Source of the DNA: Prevotellaceae bacterium KH2P17
GTDB taxonomy: Bacteria; Bacteroidota; Bacteroidia; Bacteroidales; Bacteroidaceae
Reading direction: 5' to 3'
DNA: 64,000 nucleotides
NCBI GenBank assembly: GCA_900199655.1
Contig: FZRE01000016.1
Coordinates: 1-64,000, forward strand
Position 1 is the stretch's first letter; each line of letters starts with the position of its first letter. Of the stretch, positions 27,479 to 38,304 are shown piece after piece. Made by a program: the position numbers and the translations under genes. The notes under the pieces were generated by a model. It worked only from the letters and a program-made list of their open reading frames with translations, had not been told where the DNA came from and did no database searches.

Positions 27479-27677
27479 TTTACCACTATCTGGTAATGCC
27501 TTTACCGCTATCTGGTAAAGGCTCTACATGTATCTGGTAAAGCCTCTACATGTATGTGGTAAAGGTTCTACATGTATCTGGTAAAGCCTCTACATGTATG
27601 TGGTAAAGGCTCTACATGTATGTGGTAAAGCCTTTACCAGCTATCTGGTAATCTCTTTACCACTATCTGGTAAAAGT
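27479..27677 (-). repeat. Family A array, inverted copy: nine 22-bp repeats upstream of feoAB
   Basis: Units start at 27479, 27501, 27523, 27545, 27567, 27589, 27611, 27633 (23 bp) and 27656. The outer units have the dyad TTTACCACTATCTGGTAA, the reverse complement of the array at 12.8-13.0 kb. The five inner units begin TCTACATGTAT and end TGGTAAAG plus CC, GC or GT. It occupies the 441-bp gap between feoAB and the ABC ATPase gene; the last 60 bp to 27738 hold only a weak hairpin near 27690-27710. Confidence 0.95.
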
Positions 27678-27738
27678 TCATGAGCTATGCTCACGTGCCT
27701 CTGAAGAGGTGCTTTTCGGCCGTTGTTGACTATTGATT

Positions 27739-28479
27739 TTACACTTCCTTGATGTCGAAGTAATCTTTGAGAACCTGTTTGGCGCTTCCGTCCAGGTTCG
27801 GTATGTCACGCAGTATGTGCCCGTGTTCCAGGAGTGCCACGCGGTTGGAGATGTTAACTGTGTGCTGCAAGTTGTGACTGCTTATCAGAATGGTGGCGCC
27901 GGTGGCATCGTGATAGTCGGTGAGGAGCTTCTTCAGGATGTTCTGGCTCGATGGGTCGAGGAAGTTGAAAGGCTCGTCGAGTATCACGACTTGAGGCCGG
28001 TTGAAGAGCGCCGAGATAATGCCTATCTTCTGTTTGTTACCTGCCGAGTAGTCGCGTATGAGCTTTTTCTGCCCCATGATTTCGCCGGCCATGAAGCGCT
28101 CAAAGTCCTTTTCCCGCTCTGCTATGGCGGTTTCGTCCATGTTGTTCACCTTGCCGATGAAGGCAAAGTATTCTTCGGGCGTGAGGAAATCTATCAGGAA
28201 GCCCTCGTCAATATAGGCTCCGGTAAAGTTCTTCCATTCCTCATTCTCAGCCGGGTTTATGGTGGTTGGCTCCGTCTCGGCGTCACGGTGGGGCAGGGTG
28301 ATGCCCACACGGCCGCTGTCGGCTTTGAGCAGGTCGAGAATAAGACGAAAGAGCGTGGTCTTGCCGGCGCCGTTGTTGCCTACAAGTCCCAGCATGTCGC
28401 CGTCGTGTATGGTGAATTCGGGAATGTCTACGGCAGTTTTTTCGCCGTATGTTTTCTTGAGGTCGGTGAGTTGTATCAT
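27739..28479 (-). CDS. ABC transporter ATP-binding protein, no adjacent permease
   Basis: A 246-residue ATPase with Walker A GNNGAGKTT (~residue 38), a Q-loop region near YIDEGFLIDFL, an atypical signature YSAGNKQKIGI instead of LSGGQ, Walker B VVILDEPF and the switch His in SSHNLQH. The signature type is common in ABC-2 exporters (drug, lipid or gliding-type systems). No permease lies beside it: secA is upstream and feoAB downstream. The partner may be encoded elsewhere. The start ATG is at 28477-28479, 104 bp after the secA stop. Confidence 0.85.
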   Translation of the reverse strand: MIQLTDLKKTYGEKTAVDIPEFTIHDGDMLGLVGNNGAGKTTLFRLILDLLKADSGRVGITLPHRDAETEPTTINPAENEEWKNFTGAYIDEGFLIDFLTPEEYFAFIGKVNNMDETAIAEREKDFERFMAGEIMGQKKLIRDYSAGNKQKIGIISALFNRPQVVILDEPFNFLDPSSQNILKKLLTDYHDATGATILISSHNLQHTVNISNRVALLEHGHILRDIPNLDGSAKQVLKDYFDIKEV

Positions 28480-28516
28480 CTTGACAGTTGTTTGGGTGTA
28501 AGCGGATAAACGAAAA

Positions 28517-28568
28517 AACGAAGAACAAGCAGAAGCCTGTCTTGGGGCTTTTCTGTTTATTCTTCGTT
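28517..28568 (-). terminator. Terminator of secA
   Basis: AACGAAGAA at 28517-28525 pairs with TTCTTCGTT at 28560-28568, with an inner imperfect stem (CAGAAGCC with GGCTTTTCTG). On the minus strand the hairpin is followed by a T-run (the A-run at 28513-28518). It lies 16 bp after the secA stop. Confidence 0.7.
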
Positions 28569-28583
28569 GTATGGGTGCGGCTG

Positions 28584-31928
<3,345 letters not shown>

Positions 31929-31977
31929 TGTTTATTTTGTTTTATTTGTTGCTATTAATATAATGTGTAATTGGATG

Positions 31978-31985
31978 CAAATTTA
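31978..31985 (-). promoter_or_regulatory. -7 promoter box for secA
   Basis: Reads TAAATTTG on the minus strand, about 50 bp before the secA ATG. Confidence 0.5.
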
Positions 31986-32117
31986 CGAATAAAATTCTGA
32001 ATAGCACTACATTGTAGCTACATTTCGTCTCAAAACAATCAATACGACAGCTGCAATGTTTAATGTTACTGGATGTTTGAGAGCGAAAAAGAATTGGATT
32101 GTAAAAATGCTGGCTGG

Positions 32118-33521
32118 TCAGAACAGAGGTTCTGCTTTGCAGGCGTTAGGTGCCCGGATACGGATGGCTTTGGCAATGGTAGGCGCAATGCGGTCTACCG
32201 TTACCGGGGTGTTGATGCGTTCGGCCTTGGCTCCTGCACTGTAAACAATAATGGGGAAGGGAACAAAGGAAACGCGACTGATATATTTTTCCTGATTATC
32301 TTCGTTGTATAGCTGCCAGCCGGAGGCCACTTCAATGATGATATCACCACTGATGGCCGGATTATGGCCGTTGCGAATCTTGAGGATATCGTTGCCTCCC
32401 GACAACAGTCGGGTGGTGGTGTAGACATCTCGTACGCCTGCGTTCTGGATGAGGAATTCCTGACATCTGTTCAGAACTTCACCCAATCCGATACGCTTCT
32501 GCTCGATGAGTTTGTGGTTGAGATAAATCTCGTTGTGGAAGCAAGACTCGACATAATGTCCCTGACCGTAGATAGCGCTCAGGAATATGTTCATCAAGTT
32601 GGCCGTGCGGTTAATGTAGAAAGTACCTGTGGGAATGCGAAATTTGGCATAGTCGGTTTTGTCTTCATCTGTATATCCTGTGCTTGTGATGAAGAAAAGC
32701 ACATTCTGCTTGCCTACGTTAGTTTCAATTCCGGATATCAGTTCGCCCAGTACGGAGTCTAACTTGCGGTAGATGCTCTCCATGTCGAACTGCCAGTTTG
32801 TCGCGCTTTTACCTTTGGCTGATAGCGTGATGCAGAGTAAGTCGGTCACGTCGTCCTTACCCATTGAGTTGGCAAGCACGCACTCTTTGGCTGCATGCAC
32901 TATTGCTATATTCTTAGTAGCTTCATCTTCAGTGCGTTGAGAATAGATGCTCTTGTATGCGTTTAGCCACTTTCTGCCCTTGTCGGGATAGTAATTTGAA
33001 GTAGTGAAGACGCCCGAGTGGTCGTCTATCCATACAGCGCCGTCAACAGCATGGCCGGCTGACAATACGGCAGCATCCTTGTTGGAGGCAAGAGAGTAAA
33101 CGAGCGCATTGCCGTTGGATGCGACTTTGAGTTCGTCACCTATTGTAGAAGTGGAAATCTTGGCCGGCGAAACGGTGTATTTGTTATCGTCTACGCATAC
33201 CACAGGCCGTAATGTGCTCCGGTCGAGCCATTGAGTGCCGACGATACTATTGTAGTATGGAGAGGTACCGGTGGATATGGAGGCAATGGCTGAGGCTCGG
33301 TCTACCGGTGTAAAGGGATAGCTTGCAGCCTCGTAGACACGCCCCTGACTCAACAGTTTGCGAAATCCGTTCTGCCCGTAGAATGGAGAGAAGGCTTCTA
33401 TATAGTCTGTGCGAAGCTGGTCTATGGTTATGCTCACCACGAGTTTGGGTGCAGGCTGTAAGGATTGAGCCTGCCCGGTGGCCGAGAGAGCGAAGAGAAT
33501 CGCGGTGAGATATCTATTCAT
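32118..33521 (-). CDS. Alkaline-phosphatase-fold protein (PafA-like) lacking active-site residues
   Basis: 467 residues with a signal peptide (MNRYLTAILFALSATGQAQ). The fold is recognisable from KLVVSITIDQLRTDY (~27-40), FTPVDRASAIASISTGTSP (~70-88), GTQWLD (~95-100) and PVTVDRIAPTIAKAI near the C-terminus. The first metal ligand, Asp34, is kept. The nucleophile Thr expected in a TPTVTACG-type motif aligns with Arg75. The expected Asp-His pairs are replaced (ITSTGYTDED where LTADHG is usual; RVSFVPFPIIVY where a metal His is expected). It is therefore probably a catalytically dead, secreted or periplasmic protein; the alignment is from memory. Its start overlaps the DUF4105 gene by 8 bp. Confidence 0.75.
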   Translation of the reverse strand: MNRYLTAILFALSATGQAQSLQPAPKLVVSITIDQLRTDYIEAFSPFYGQNGFRKLLSQGRVYEAASYPFTPVDRASAIASISTGTSPYYNSIVGTQWLDRSTLRPVVCVDDNKYTVSPAKISTSTIGDELKVASNGNALVYSLASNKDAAVLSAGHAVDGAVWIDDHSGVFTTSNYYPDKGRKWLNAYKSIYSQRTEDEATKNIAIVHAAKECVLANSMGKDDVTDLLCITLSAKGKSATNWQFDMESIYRKLDSVLGELISGIETNVGKQNVLFFITSTGYTDEDKTDYAKFRIPTGTFYINRTANLMNIFLSAIYGQGHYVESCFHNEIYLNHKLIEQKRIGLGEVLNRCQEFLIQNAGVRDVYTTTRLLSGGNDILKIRNGHNPAISGDIIIEVASGWQLYNEDNQEKYISRVSFVPFPIIVYSAGAKAERINTPVTVDRIAPTIAKAIRIRAPNACKAEPLF

Positions 33522-34740
33522 TTGTCAGTTTGGGCTTCTTACACCAGTATTTAATGATTGCTATTCTGATTAGCAAAATCAATGCCAGAATGTACATGGC
33601 AACATCATATCTTTGCCAAATACCTAAGAACAGGGCGATTATGAGGAATGCCATCAGCACATTCAAATATCCGTGTGCCTGATGCTTCCTTAGCTTCCGG
33701 ACAACCGGAATGAGGAAAATAATCGACAATGGACAGAGAATGAGTATCTGAAAGTTTAGACTCACCGTTGGGTGTTGTGAGAAAACCATGGCCAGAATGA
33801 TTAACCCGCACAACCCATCAACCAAAAGCCATAGTGCGTCGAACCCCCATATAATCTTTTTGGTAAAGGCTTCTACGAAACAAATTGTGATAGTAATCGC
33901 GGCAAGAACCAATACGCAGCCAATAGGAGACAAGGGGAAACCCCCGTCGGTGTGGTTTGCAACAGGCGGAAGCAAATAAGTGGATTGAGTGACTAACTTC
34001 CTTCGCGAGCCGTCTTTGTTGATAATAATGGCATTATCGAAGTCATTCTCAAGATGAACCGGCAGAAATTGCTGCTGCTCCTGGTTCGTTTTGGCATCAG
34101 CCTTCACACCCAGAAGCAAGTCGTTACCTAATTGCATCCAAGGATGTCCGTGGGTGTAGTCGTGAATTAAGGAGCGATAGCTTGGCGAATAACTTCTGTT
34201 TTCGGCATAGGAAACTTTGCCTGTGATATGCTCAACTATCATGTCTCGGGCACGGGTTGTGCAATTATCATAGAAATAATTGTATCGGTAGACTTTATTT
34301 TCGGGTCGATAGTTTTCGTCAATGGCCTGAGTGATGGCCCATTTCTCCTCTCTCGAGAGATTGAGAGCTTGCTCTTTAACCCAACGGCCGTCGCTTCTGT
34401 ACTCTTCAATAAACAGATTAAAAGGTTGAATTGCCATTTCATAATCGGTAATCCCGAAAACAAATCTGAGGATGAAGTTCTTCTGTTGAAAAGAGAACAT
34501 GCCGTAATTGATGCTCAGATCCTGATTTCTGCCAATATCGTGGAACCTGATGGCGGTGTGTCCATACAAAGAGTAGACCTCTTGCCCTGGCCCACAAGTA
34601 AGCAGACTTACCTCTACCGAATCCATGCTCTTGAGTATAGGATTCTGTTCTTCTACAGCTTCACGGGCTTCTACTGCCGTCGTTAAAGACAATAAAATAA
34701 CAGCCGAGAGGCCTCTCAAAATATGTTTTAAATGTTTCAC
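33514..34740 (-). CDS. DUF4105 periplasmic-domain protein with C-terminal membrane segments
   Basis: 408 residues. A signal peptide or anchor (MKHLKHILRGLSAVILLSLTTAVEA) is followed by the DUF4105 region (~35-220) with LLTCGPGQEVYSLYGHTAIRF and YNYFYDNCTTRARDM; the invariant Cys and His suggest a papain-like hydrolase fold. The C-terminal ~140 residues hold five hydrophobic helices (for example GCVLVLAAITITICFVEAF). The start is GTG at 34738-34740, right beside the -7 box, with no upstream in-frame ATG. The 8-bp overlap with the phosphatase-fold gene implies translational coupling and a shared role in the envelope. Confidence 0.8.
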   Translation of the reverse strand: MKHLKHILRGLSAVILLSLTTAVEAREAVEEQNPILKSMDSVEVSLLTCGPGQEVYSLYGHTAIRFHDIGRNQDLSINYGMFSFQQKNFILRFVFGITDYEMAIQPFNLFIEEYRSDGRWVKEQALNLSREEKWAITQAIDENYRPENKVYRYNYFYDNCTTRARDMIVEHITGKVSYAENRSYSPSYRSLIHDYTHGHPWMQLGNDLLLGVKADAKTNQEQQQFLPVHLENDFDNAIIINKDGSRRKLVTQSTYLLPPVANHTDGGFPLSPIGCVLVLAAITITICFVEAFTKKIIWGFDALWLLVDGLCGLIILAMVFSQHPTVSLNFQILILCPLSIIFLIPVVRKLRKHQAHGYLNVLMAFLIIALFLGIWQRYDVAMYILALILLIRIAIIKYWCKKPKLTNE

Positions 34741-34744
34741 GATG

Positions 34745-34752
34745 CAAAAATA
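34745..34752 (-). promoter_or_regulatory. -7 promoter box for the DUF4105/phosphatase-fold pair
   Basis: Reads TATTTTTG on the minus strand and ends only 4 bp from the GTG start, so the transcript would have almost no leader. Confidence 0.5.
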
Positions 34753-34797
34753 GCTTATATTTTGCAGTTATCATGCTATTGTTTCGAAAATTTTCGA

Positions 34798-34805
34798 TAA
34801 TTTTG
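34798..34805 (+). promoter_or_regulatory. -7 promoter box for the envelope operon
   Basis: TAATTTTG, 78 bp before the ATG at 34884; divergent from the DUF4105 promoter. Confidence 0.5.
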
Positions 34806-34883
34806 CAACCAATAATTAAAGGCGGGCTTTTTGTCTGCAACTTTACACTTCACGTAAATCTAAGGAATTTGAAGAGTTTCAAT

Positions 34884-36179
34884 ATGAGAAGAATATTGTT
34901 TAGCGCCGTTGTTCTGGCTGCATGTTCAACTACAGCTTTAGCACAAAGCGGTACTAATTCCCCTTATAGTCAATTCGGATTAGGTGTTTTGACAGAGCAG
35001 ACGAGTGGTTTTAACCGAGGTATGAATGGCCTTGGCATCGGCTTCCACGAGCACAATCAGATTAACTTCCTTAATCCTGCATCTTATTCAAGTCTTGATT
35101 CCCTGAGTTTTATTTTTGATGTCGGAATGTCCGGACAGATTACGAACTTCGAGGAAAACGGCAAAAAACAGAACGCCAAAAACGGCAATCTGGAATATGT
35201 TGTAGCAGGTTTCCGAGTCTTGAAACATGTAGGTATCAGCTTTGGTGTGGTTCCCTTTACAAATGTAGGCTATAATTATTCGAATTCCAGTTTTGTAGGC
35301 AATTCTCTATCCACGAGCGTTACCAATACCTACTCCGGTTCCGGAGGTTTGCACCAAGTGTATTTGGGAGCCGGATGGGAACCTTTCAAAGGCTTTGCTT
35401 TTGGTGCCAACGTGTCTTATCTGTGGGGCAATATCACCCGTTCTGTTGTCAATAGCTACAGTGATGCCTCTGTAAACACGCTCTCAAAATACTATGCAGC
35501 CGACGTGAGAAGCTACCGAATTGATGTAGGTATGCAATACACGGCGCAACTTTCTGCTAAAGATGCCGTCACGCTGGGCATTACCTATGGTCTTGGACAC
35601 AAACTGAAAGCCGACCCCTCGTGCACGGTGGTTTCCAAGAATTTGCAAACAGGGGTGGCGGATTCTACCGTCCAGACAATAAAAGATGGCTACGAACTGC
35701 CAACCATGATAGGTGCGGGTTTGATGTATAATCATCACAACCGCCTGAAGATAGGACTCGATTATAGTCTCCAGAAGTGGGCAAAGATTGATTTTCCTGA
35801 ATACAGCGTTGTTAATGACCAACCGCAGTATGCACTCAAGAGTGGATTGTTGAAAGACAGACATAAGTTTACCTTTGGCGGGGAGTTCTGTCCTAACGAA
35901 ATGGGACGTGGTTTTGCTCAGCGCATGCACTACCGTGCCGGAGTTTCCTATGCCACTCCGTATTACAAGATTAATGGAGCCGATGGGCCAAAGGAAATCA
36001 GTGCCAGTCTGGGTTTCGGCATTCCTATTATCAATACGTGGAACAACCGTTCCATGCTCAACATCAGTGTACAATGGGCTCGCCAGAGTGTAACAGGATT
36101 TATCACTGAGAATACATTCCGCCTCAATGTTGGCTTGACTTTCAATGAACGCTGGTTTGCCAAGTGGAAGCTGAATTGA
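34884..36179 (+). CDS. Outer-membrane beta-barrel protein (OmpP1/FadL-like appearance)
   Basis: From ATG 34884 the product is 431 residues with a signal peptide (MRRILFSAVVLAACSTTALAQ). The mature start SGTNSPYSQFGLGVLTEQT is a pattern I recognise from a Bacteroidota outer-membrane family. Long amphipathic strands follow to the end (VAGFRVLKHVGISFGVVPF, GLMYNHHNRLKIGLDYSLQ, FRLNVGLTFNERWFAKW). Upstream in-frame codons to 34773 overlap the promoter and are rejected. The gene leads a probable operon with lptC (26-bp gap), the CNNM protein and a PpiD-like isomerase. A role in lipid or LPS handling is suggested only by this context. Confidence 0.7.
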   Translation: MRRILFSAVVLAACSTTALAQSGTNSPYSQFGLGVLTEQTSGFNRGMNGLGIGFHEHNQINFLNPASYSSLDSLSFIFDVGMSGQITNFEENGKKQNAKNGNLEYVVAGFRVLKHVGISFGVVPFTNVGYNYSNSSFVGNSLSTSVTNTYSGSGGLHQVYLGAGWEPFKGFAFGANVSYLWGNITRSVVNSYSDASVNTLSKYYAADVRSYRIDVGMQYTAQLSAKDAVTLGITYGLGHKLKADPSCTVVSKNLQTGVADSTVQTIKDGYELPTMIGAGLMYNHHNRLKIGLDYSLQKWAKIDFPEYSVVNDQPQYALKSGLLKDRHKFTFGGEFCPNEMGRGFAQRMHYRAGVSYATPYYKINGADGPKEISASLGFGIPIINTWNNRSMLNISVQWARQSVTGFITENTFRLNVGLTFNERWFAKWKLN

Positions 36180-36205
36180 TGATAGCTTATTAGTAAAACG
36201 AAGTC

Positions 36206-36865
36206 TTGAAGAGAGTCCTCTTTATATTGTTGCTGACAGTCAGTCTGCTTCTGTCACTCGCTTCTTGCGAGGAGCAGAAGGAACATACGGCTCCTGCCAT
36301 CTATCCGCGAGATTCGGTGGCAGTAATGATTAGCTATGGTGTCAATACGTTGATATCGGATTCGGGCGTCATCAAATACCGTATCGTAACTGAGAAATGG
36401 GAGGTAAACCAGAACCGGAATCCGCAAAGGTGGATATTCGACAAGGGGCTGTTCCTTGAACAATTTGATGAAAAGTTTCACGTGCAGTCGTTCATTCAGT
36501 GCGATACTGCCTATTACTATAATGAGAACCGCTTGTGGGAATTGAGAGGACGGGTTCACATCTTGACCAAAGACGGGCTCCGCTTTAACAGCGAACAGCT
36601 GTTCTGGGATGAGCGTGAACATCAGCTCTATTCGCATGTATTCTCCAAGTTAATCACTCCCGAAAGACAGTTGCAAGGCAGTTATTTCCGCAGCGACGAG
36701 AAGATGACGAAATATTATGTGTCAAATACGCAAGGTTCTTTTGAGAAGGGCGACATTGATAGTGGCGGCGATACGCTTACGACAGCTGCCGATACTGTTA
36801 AGGCTGCCGTCAGACCGCAGACGCCTCCACGCCGTCGCAACACCTCCATACCCTTGACACATTAA
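36206..36865 (+). CDS. lptC: LPS export protein LptC (lipoprotein form)
   Basis: LptC links the LptB2FG extractor to the LptA bridge that carries LPS across the periplasm. The product is 219 residues, with an N-terminal signal and a lipobox-like LASC at Cys21, then a LptC/OstA-type beta-jellyroll (~60-185: FDEKFHVQSFIQCDTAYYYNENRLWELRGRV, LRFNSEQLFWDEREHQLYS). The C-terminus is Pro/Arg/Thr-rich. The start is a TTG at 36206: an in-frame stop lies 12 bp upstream and the first in-frame ATG is at codon 42, inside the mature protein. Other Lpt genes are not in this window. Confidence 0.85.
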   Translation: MKRVLFILLLTVSLLLSLASCEEQKEHTAPAIYPRDSVAVMISYGVNTLISDSGVIKYRIVTEKWEVNQNRNPQRWIFDKGLFLEQFDEKFHVQSFIQCDTAYYYNENRLWELRGRVHILTKDGLRFNSEQLFWDEREHQLYSHVFSKLITPERQLQGSYFRSDEKMTKYYVSNTQGSFEKGDIDSGGDTLTTAADTVKAAVRPQTPPRRRNTSIPLTH

Positions 36866-36880
36866 GAAACGACTAAAACA

Positions 36881-38158
36881 ATGATGGGTAGCGCAGTCGA
36901 TATACCACTTATTATAGGAATAATCATCTCTATGGCTTTCTCTGCCTTCTTTTCCGGCATGGAGATGGCTTTCGTATCCAGCAACCGTATGCTGGCAGAG
37001 ATGGATAAGGAGAAGAATGGCCTTTCGCAGCAGCTGCTCTCCACCTTCTACCGCCATCCCAACGGGTTTGTCAGCACCATGCTTGTTGGCAACAACATCG
37101 TGCTGGTTGTTTACGGCATTCTGATAGCCCGTTTCTTCGACAACACCATCTTTGCAGGTATGGAGCCAGGCTTCACCGTGCCAGCAGATACCATTCTTTC
37201 CACGTTGATAGTGCTCTTTACCGGTGAGTTCCTGCCCAAGACTCTCTTTAAGAGCAATCCTAATAAACTGCTGACAGTATTCAGCATCCCTGCTTATTTG
37301 TTCTATATCTTGCTATGGCCCATCAGCAAGTTCTCCACTTTCTTATCCAAGATACTGCTGCGCATCATCGGCATCCACATGAGTAAAGACGATGACGACG
37401 AAGGATTTTCGAAAGTGGATTTGGACTATCTTGTCCAGTCGAGCATTGACAATGCCAAAAATGACGACGATATTGAGGACGAGGTCAAGATATTCCAGAA
37501 TGCGCTTGACTTCCCTGACACCAAAGTGCGGGATTGTATGGTGCCTCGCACCGAGATTAACGCGGTAAACCTGAACGAGTGCTCACTCGACAACCTCAGG
37601 CAGATGTTCATCGAGAGCGGTAACTCCAAGATTGTTGTCTATAATGGCGATATTGACCATATCGAGGGCTACATCCACTCCTCCGAGATGTTCCGCGCCC
37701 CGGAGCACTGGCAAGAGCACATACAGAGCATGCCTTTCGTGCCCGAAACCATGGCTGCCCAGAAGCTCATGCAAATCTTCCTGCAGCAGCAAAAGTCATT
37801 GGGAGTGGTTGTTGATGAGTTCGGCGGAACCAGCGGAATCGTATCATTGGAGGATATTGTAGAGGAGATTTTTGGTGAAATTGAAGATGAACATGACAAT
37901 ACCAAATACATTGCGAAAAAGACTGACAACGGAGACTACATTCTCTCTGCTCGTCTGGAGATTGACAAAGTAAACGAGATGTTTGACCTCAACCTGCCCG
38001 AGAGCGATGAGTACATGACCATTGGCGGACTTATCTTATATTATTACGAGAGTTTTCCCAAGCTCAATGAAATCGTCACCGTTGGCCCCTACGAATTCAA
38101 GATATTGAAGAGCACACGTACAAAAATAGAGTTAGTAAGACTAAAAGATAACTCCTAA
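36881..38158 (+). CDS. CNNM/CBS-domain membrane protein (hemolysin/CorC family)
   Basis: 425 residues. An N-terminal CNNM domain with four hydrophobic segments (~8-160, AFSAFFSGMEMAFVSSNRMLAEM) is followed by a CBS pair (~215-330, MVPRTEINAVNL and SLGVVVDEFGGTSGIVSLEDIVEEIFGEIEDE) and a CorC/HlyC C-terminal domain (~350-420). Homologues take part in Mg2+/Co2+ export or efflux; a related Flavobacterium protein is GldE, so the name hemolysin is historical. It starts 16 bp after lptC and belongs to the same operon. Transport function is inferred from family. Confidence 0.85.
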   Translation: MMGSAVDIPLIIGIIISMAFSAFFSGMEMAFVSSNRMLAEMDKEKNGLSQQLLSTFYRHPNGFVSTMLVGNNIVLVVYGILIARFFDNTIFAGMEPGFTVPADTILSTLIVLFTGEFLPKTLFKSNPNKLLTVFSIPAYLFYILLWPISKFSTFLSKILLRIIGIHMSKDDDDEGFSKVDLDYLVQSSIDNAKNDDDIEDEVKIFQNALDFPDTKVRDCMVPRTEINAVNLNECSLDNLRQMFIESGNSKIVVYNGDIDHIEGYIHSSEMFRAPEHWQEHIQSMPFVPETMAAQKLMQIFLQQQKSLGVVVDEFGGTSGIVSLEDIVEEIFGEIEDEHDNTKYIAKKTDNGDYILSARLEIDKVNEMFDLNLPESDEYMTIGGLILYYYESFPKLNEIVTVGPYEFKILKSTRTKIELVRLKDNS

Positions 38159-38203
38159 TTGAAAATTTCGGGCGAAACTTTCCGTCATTTGATATCTTTT
38201 TAG

Positions 38204-38261
38204 TATTTTTGTACGCATTTTAATAACTGCAGGATGTGTTTACGCTCAAGGCGATGCCTTG
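38204..38261 (+). promoter_or_regulatory. -7 promoter box and leader hairpin for the PpiD-like gene
   Basis: TATTTTTG at 38204-38211 matches the -7 consensus. In the ~90-nt leader CAAGGC (38247-38252) can pair with GCCTTG (38256-38261). The isomerase gene may thus be transcribed separately from the operon before it. Confidence 0.5.
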
Positions 38262-38304
38262 TAATAATACGTGAAATAATAATTAAATAAAAACATAAAT
38301 ATTA

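Noticed and set aside
27690..27715. Possible terminator after the ABC ATPase gene
   Set aside because: The stem GTGCCTC/GAGGTGC relies on wobble pairs and has its T-run on the strand with no gene ending there.
34773..34883. Upstream extension of the outer-membrane protein at 34884
   Set aside because: It overlaps the promoter, and the signal peptide begins only at 34884.
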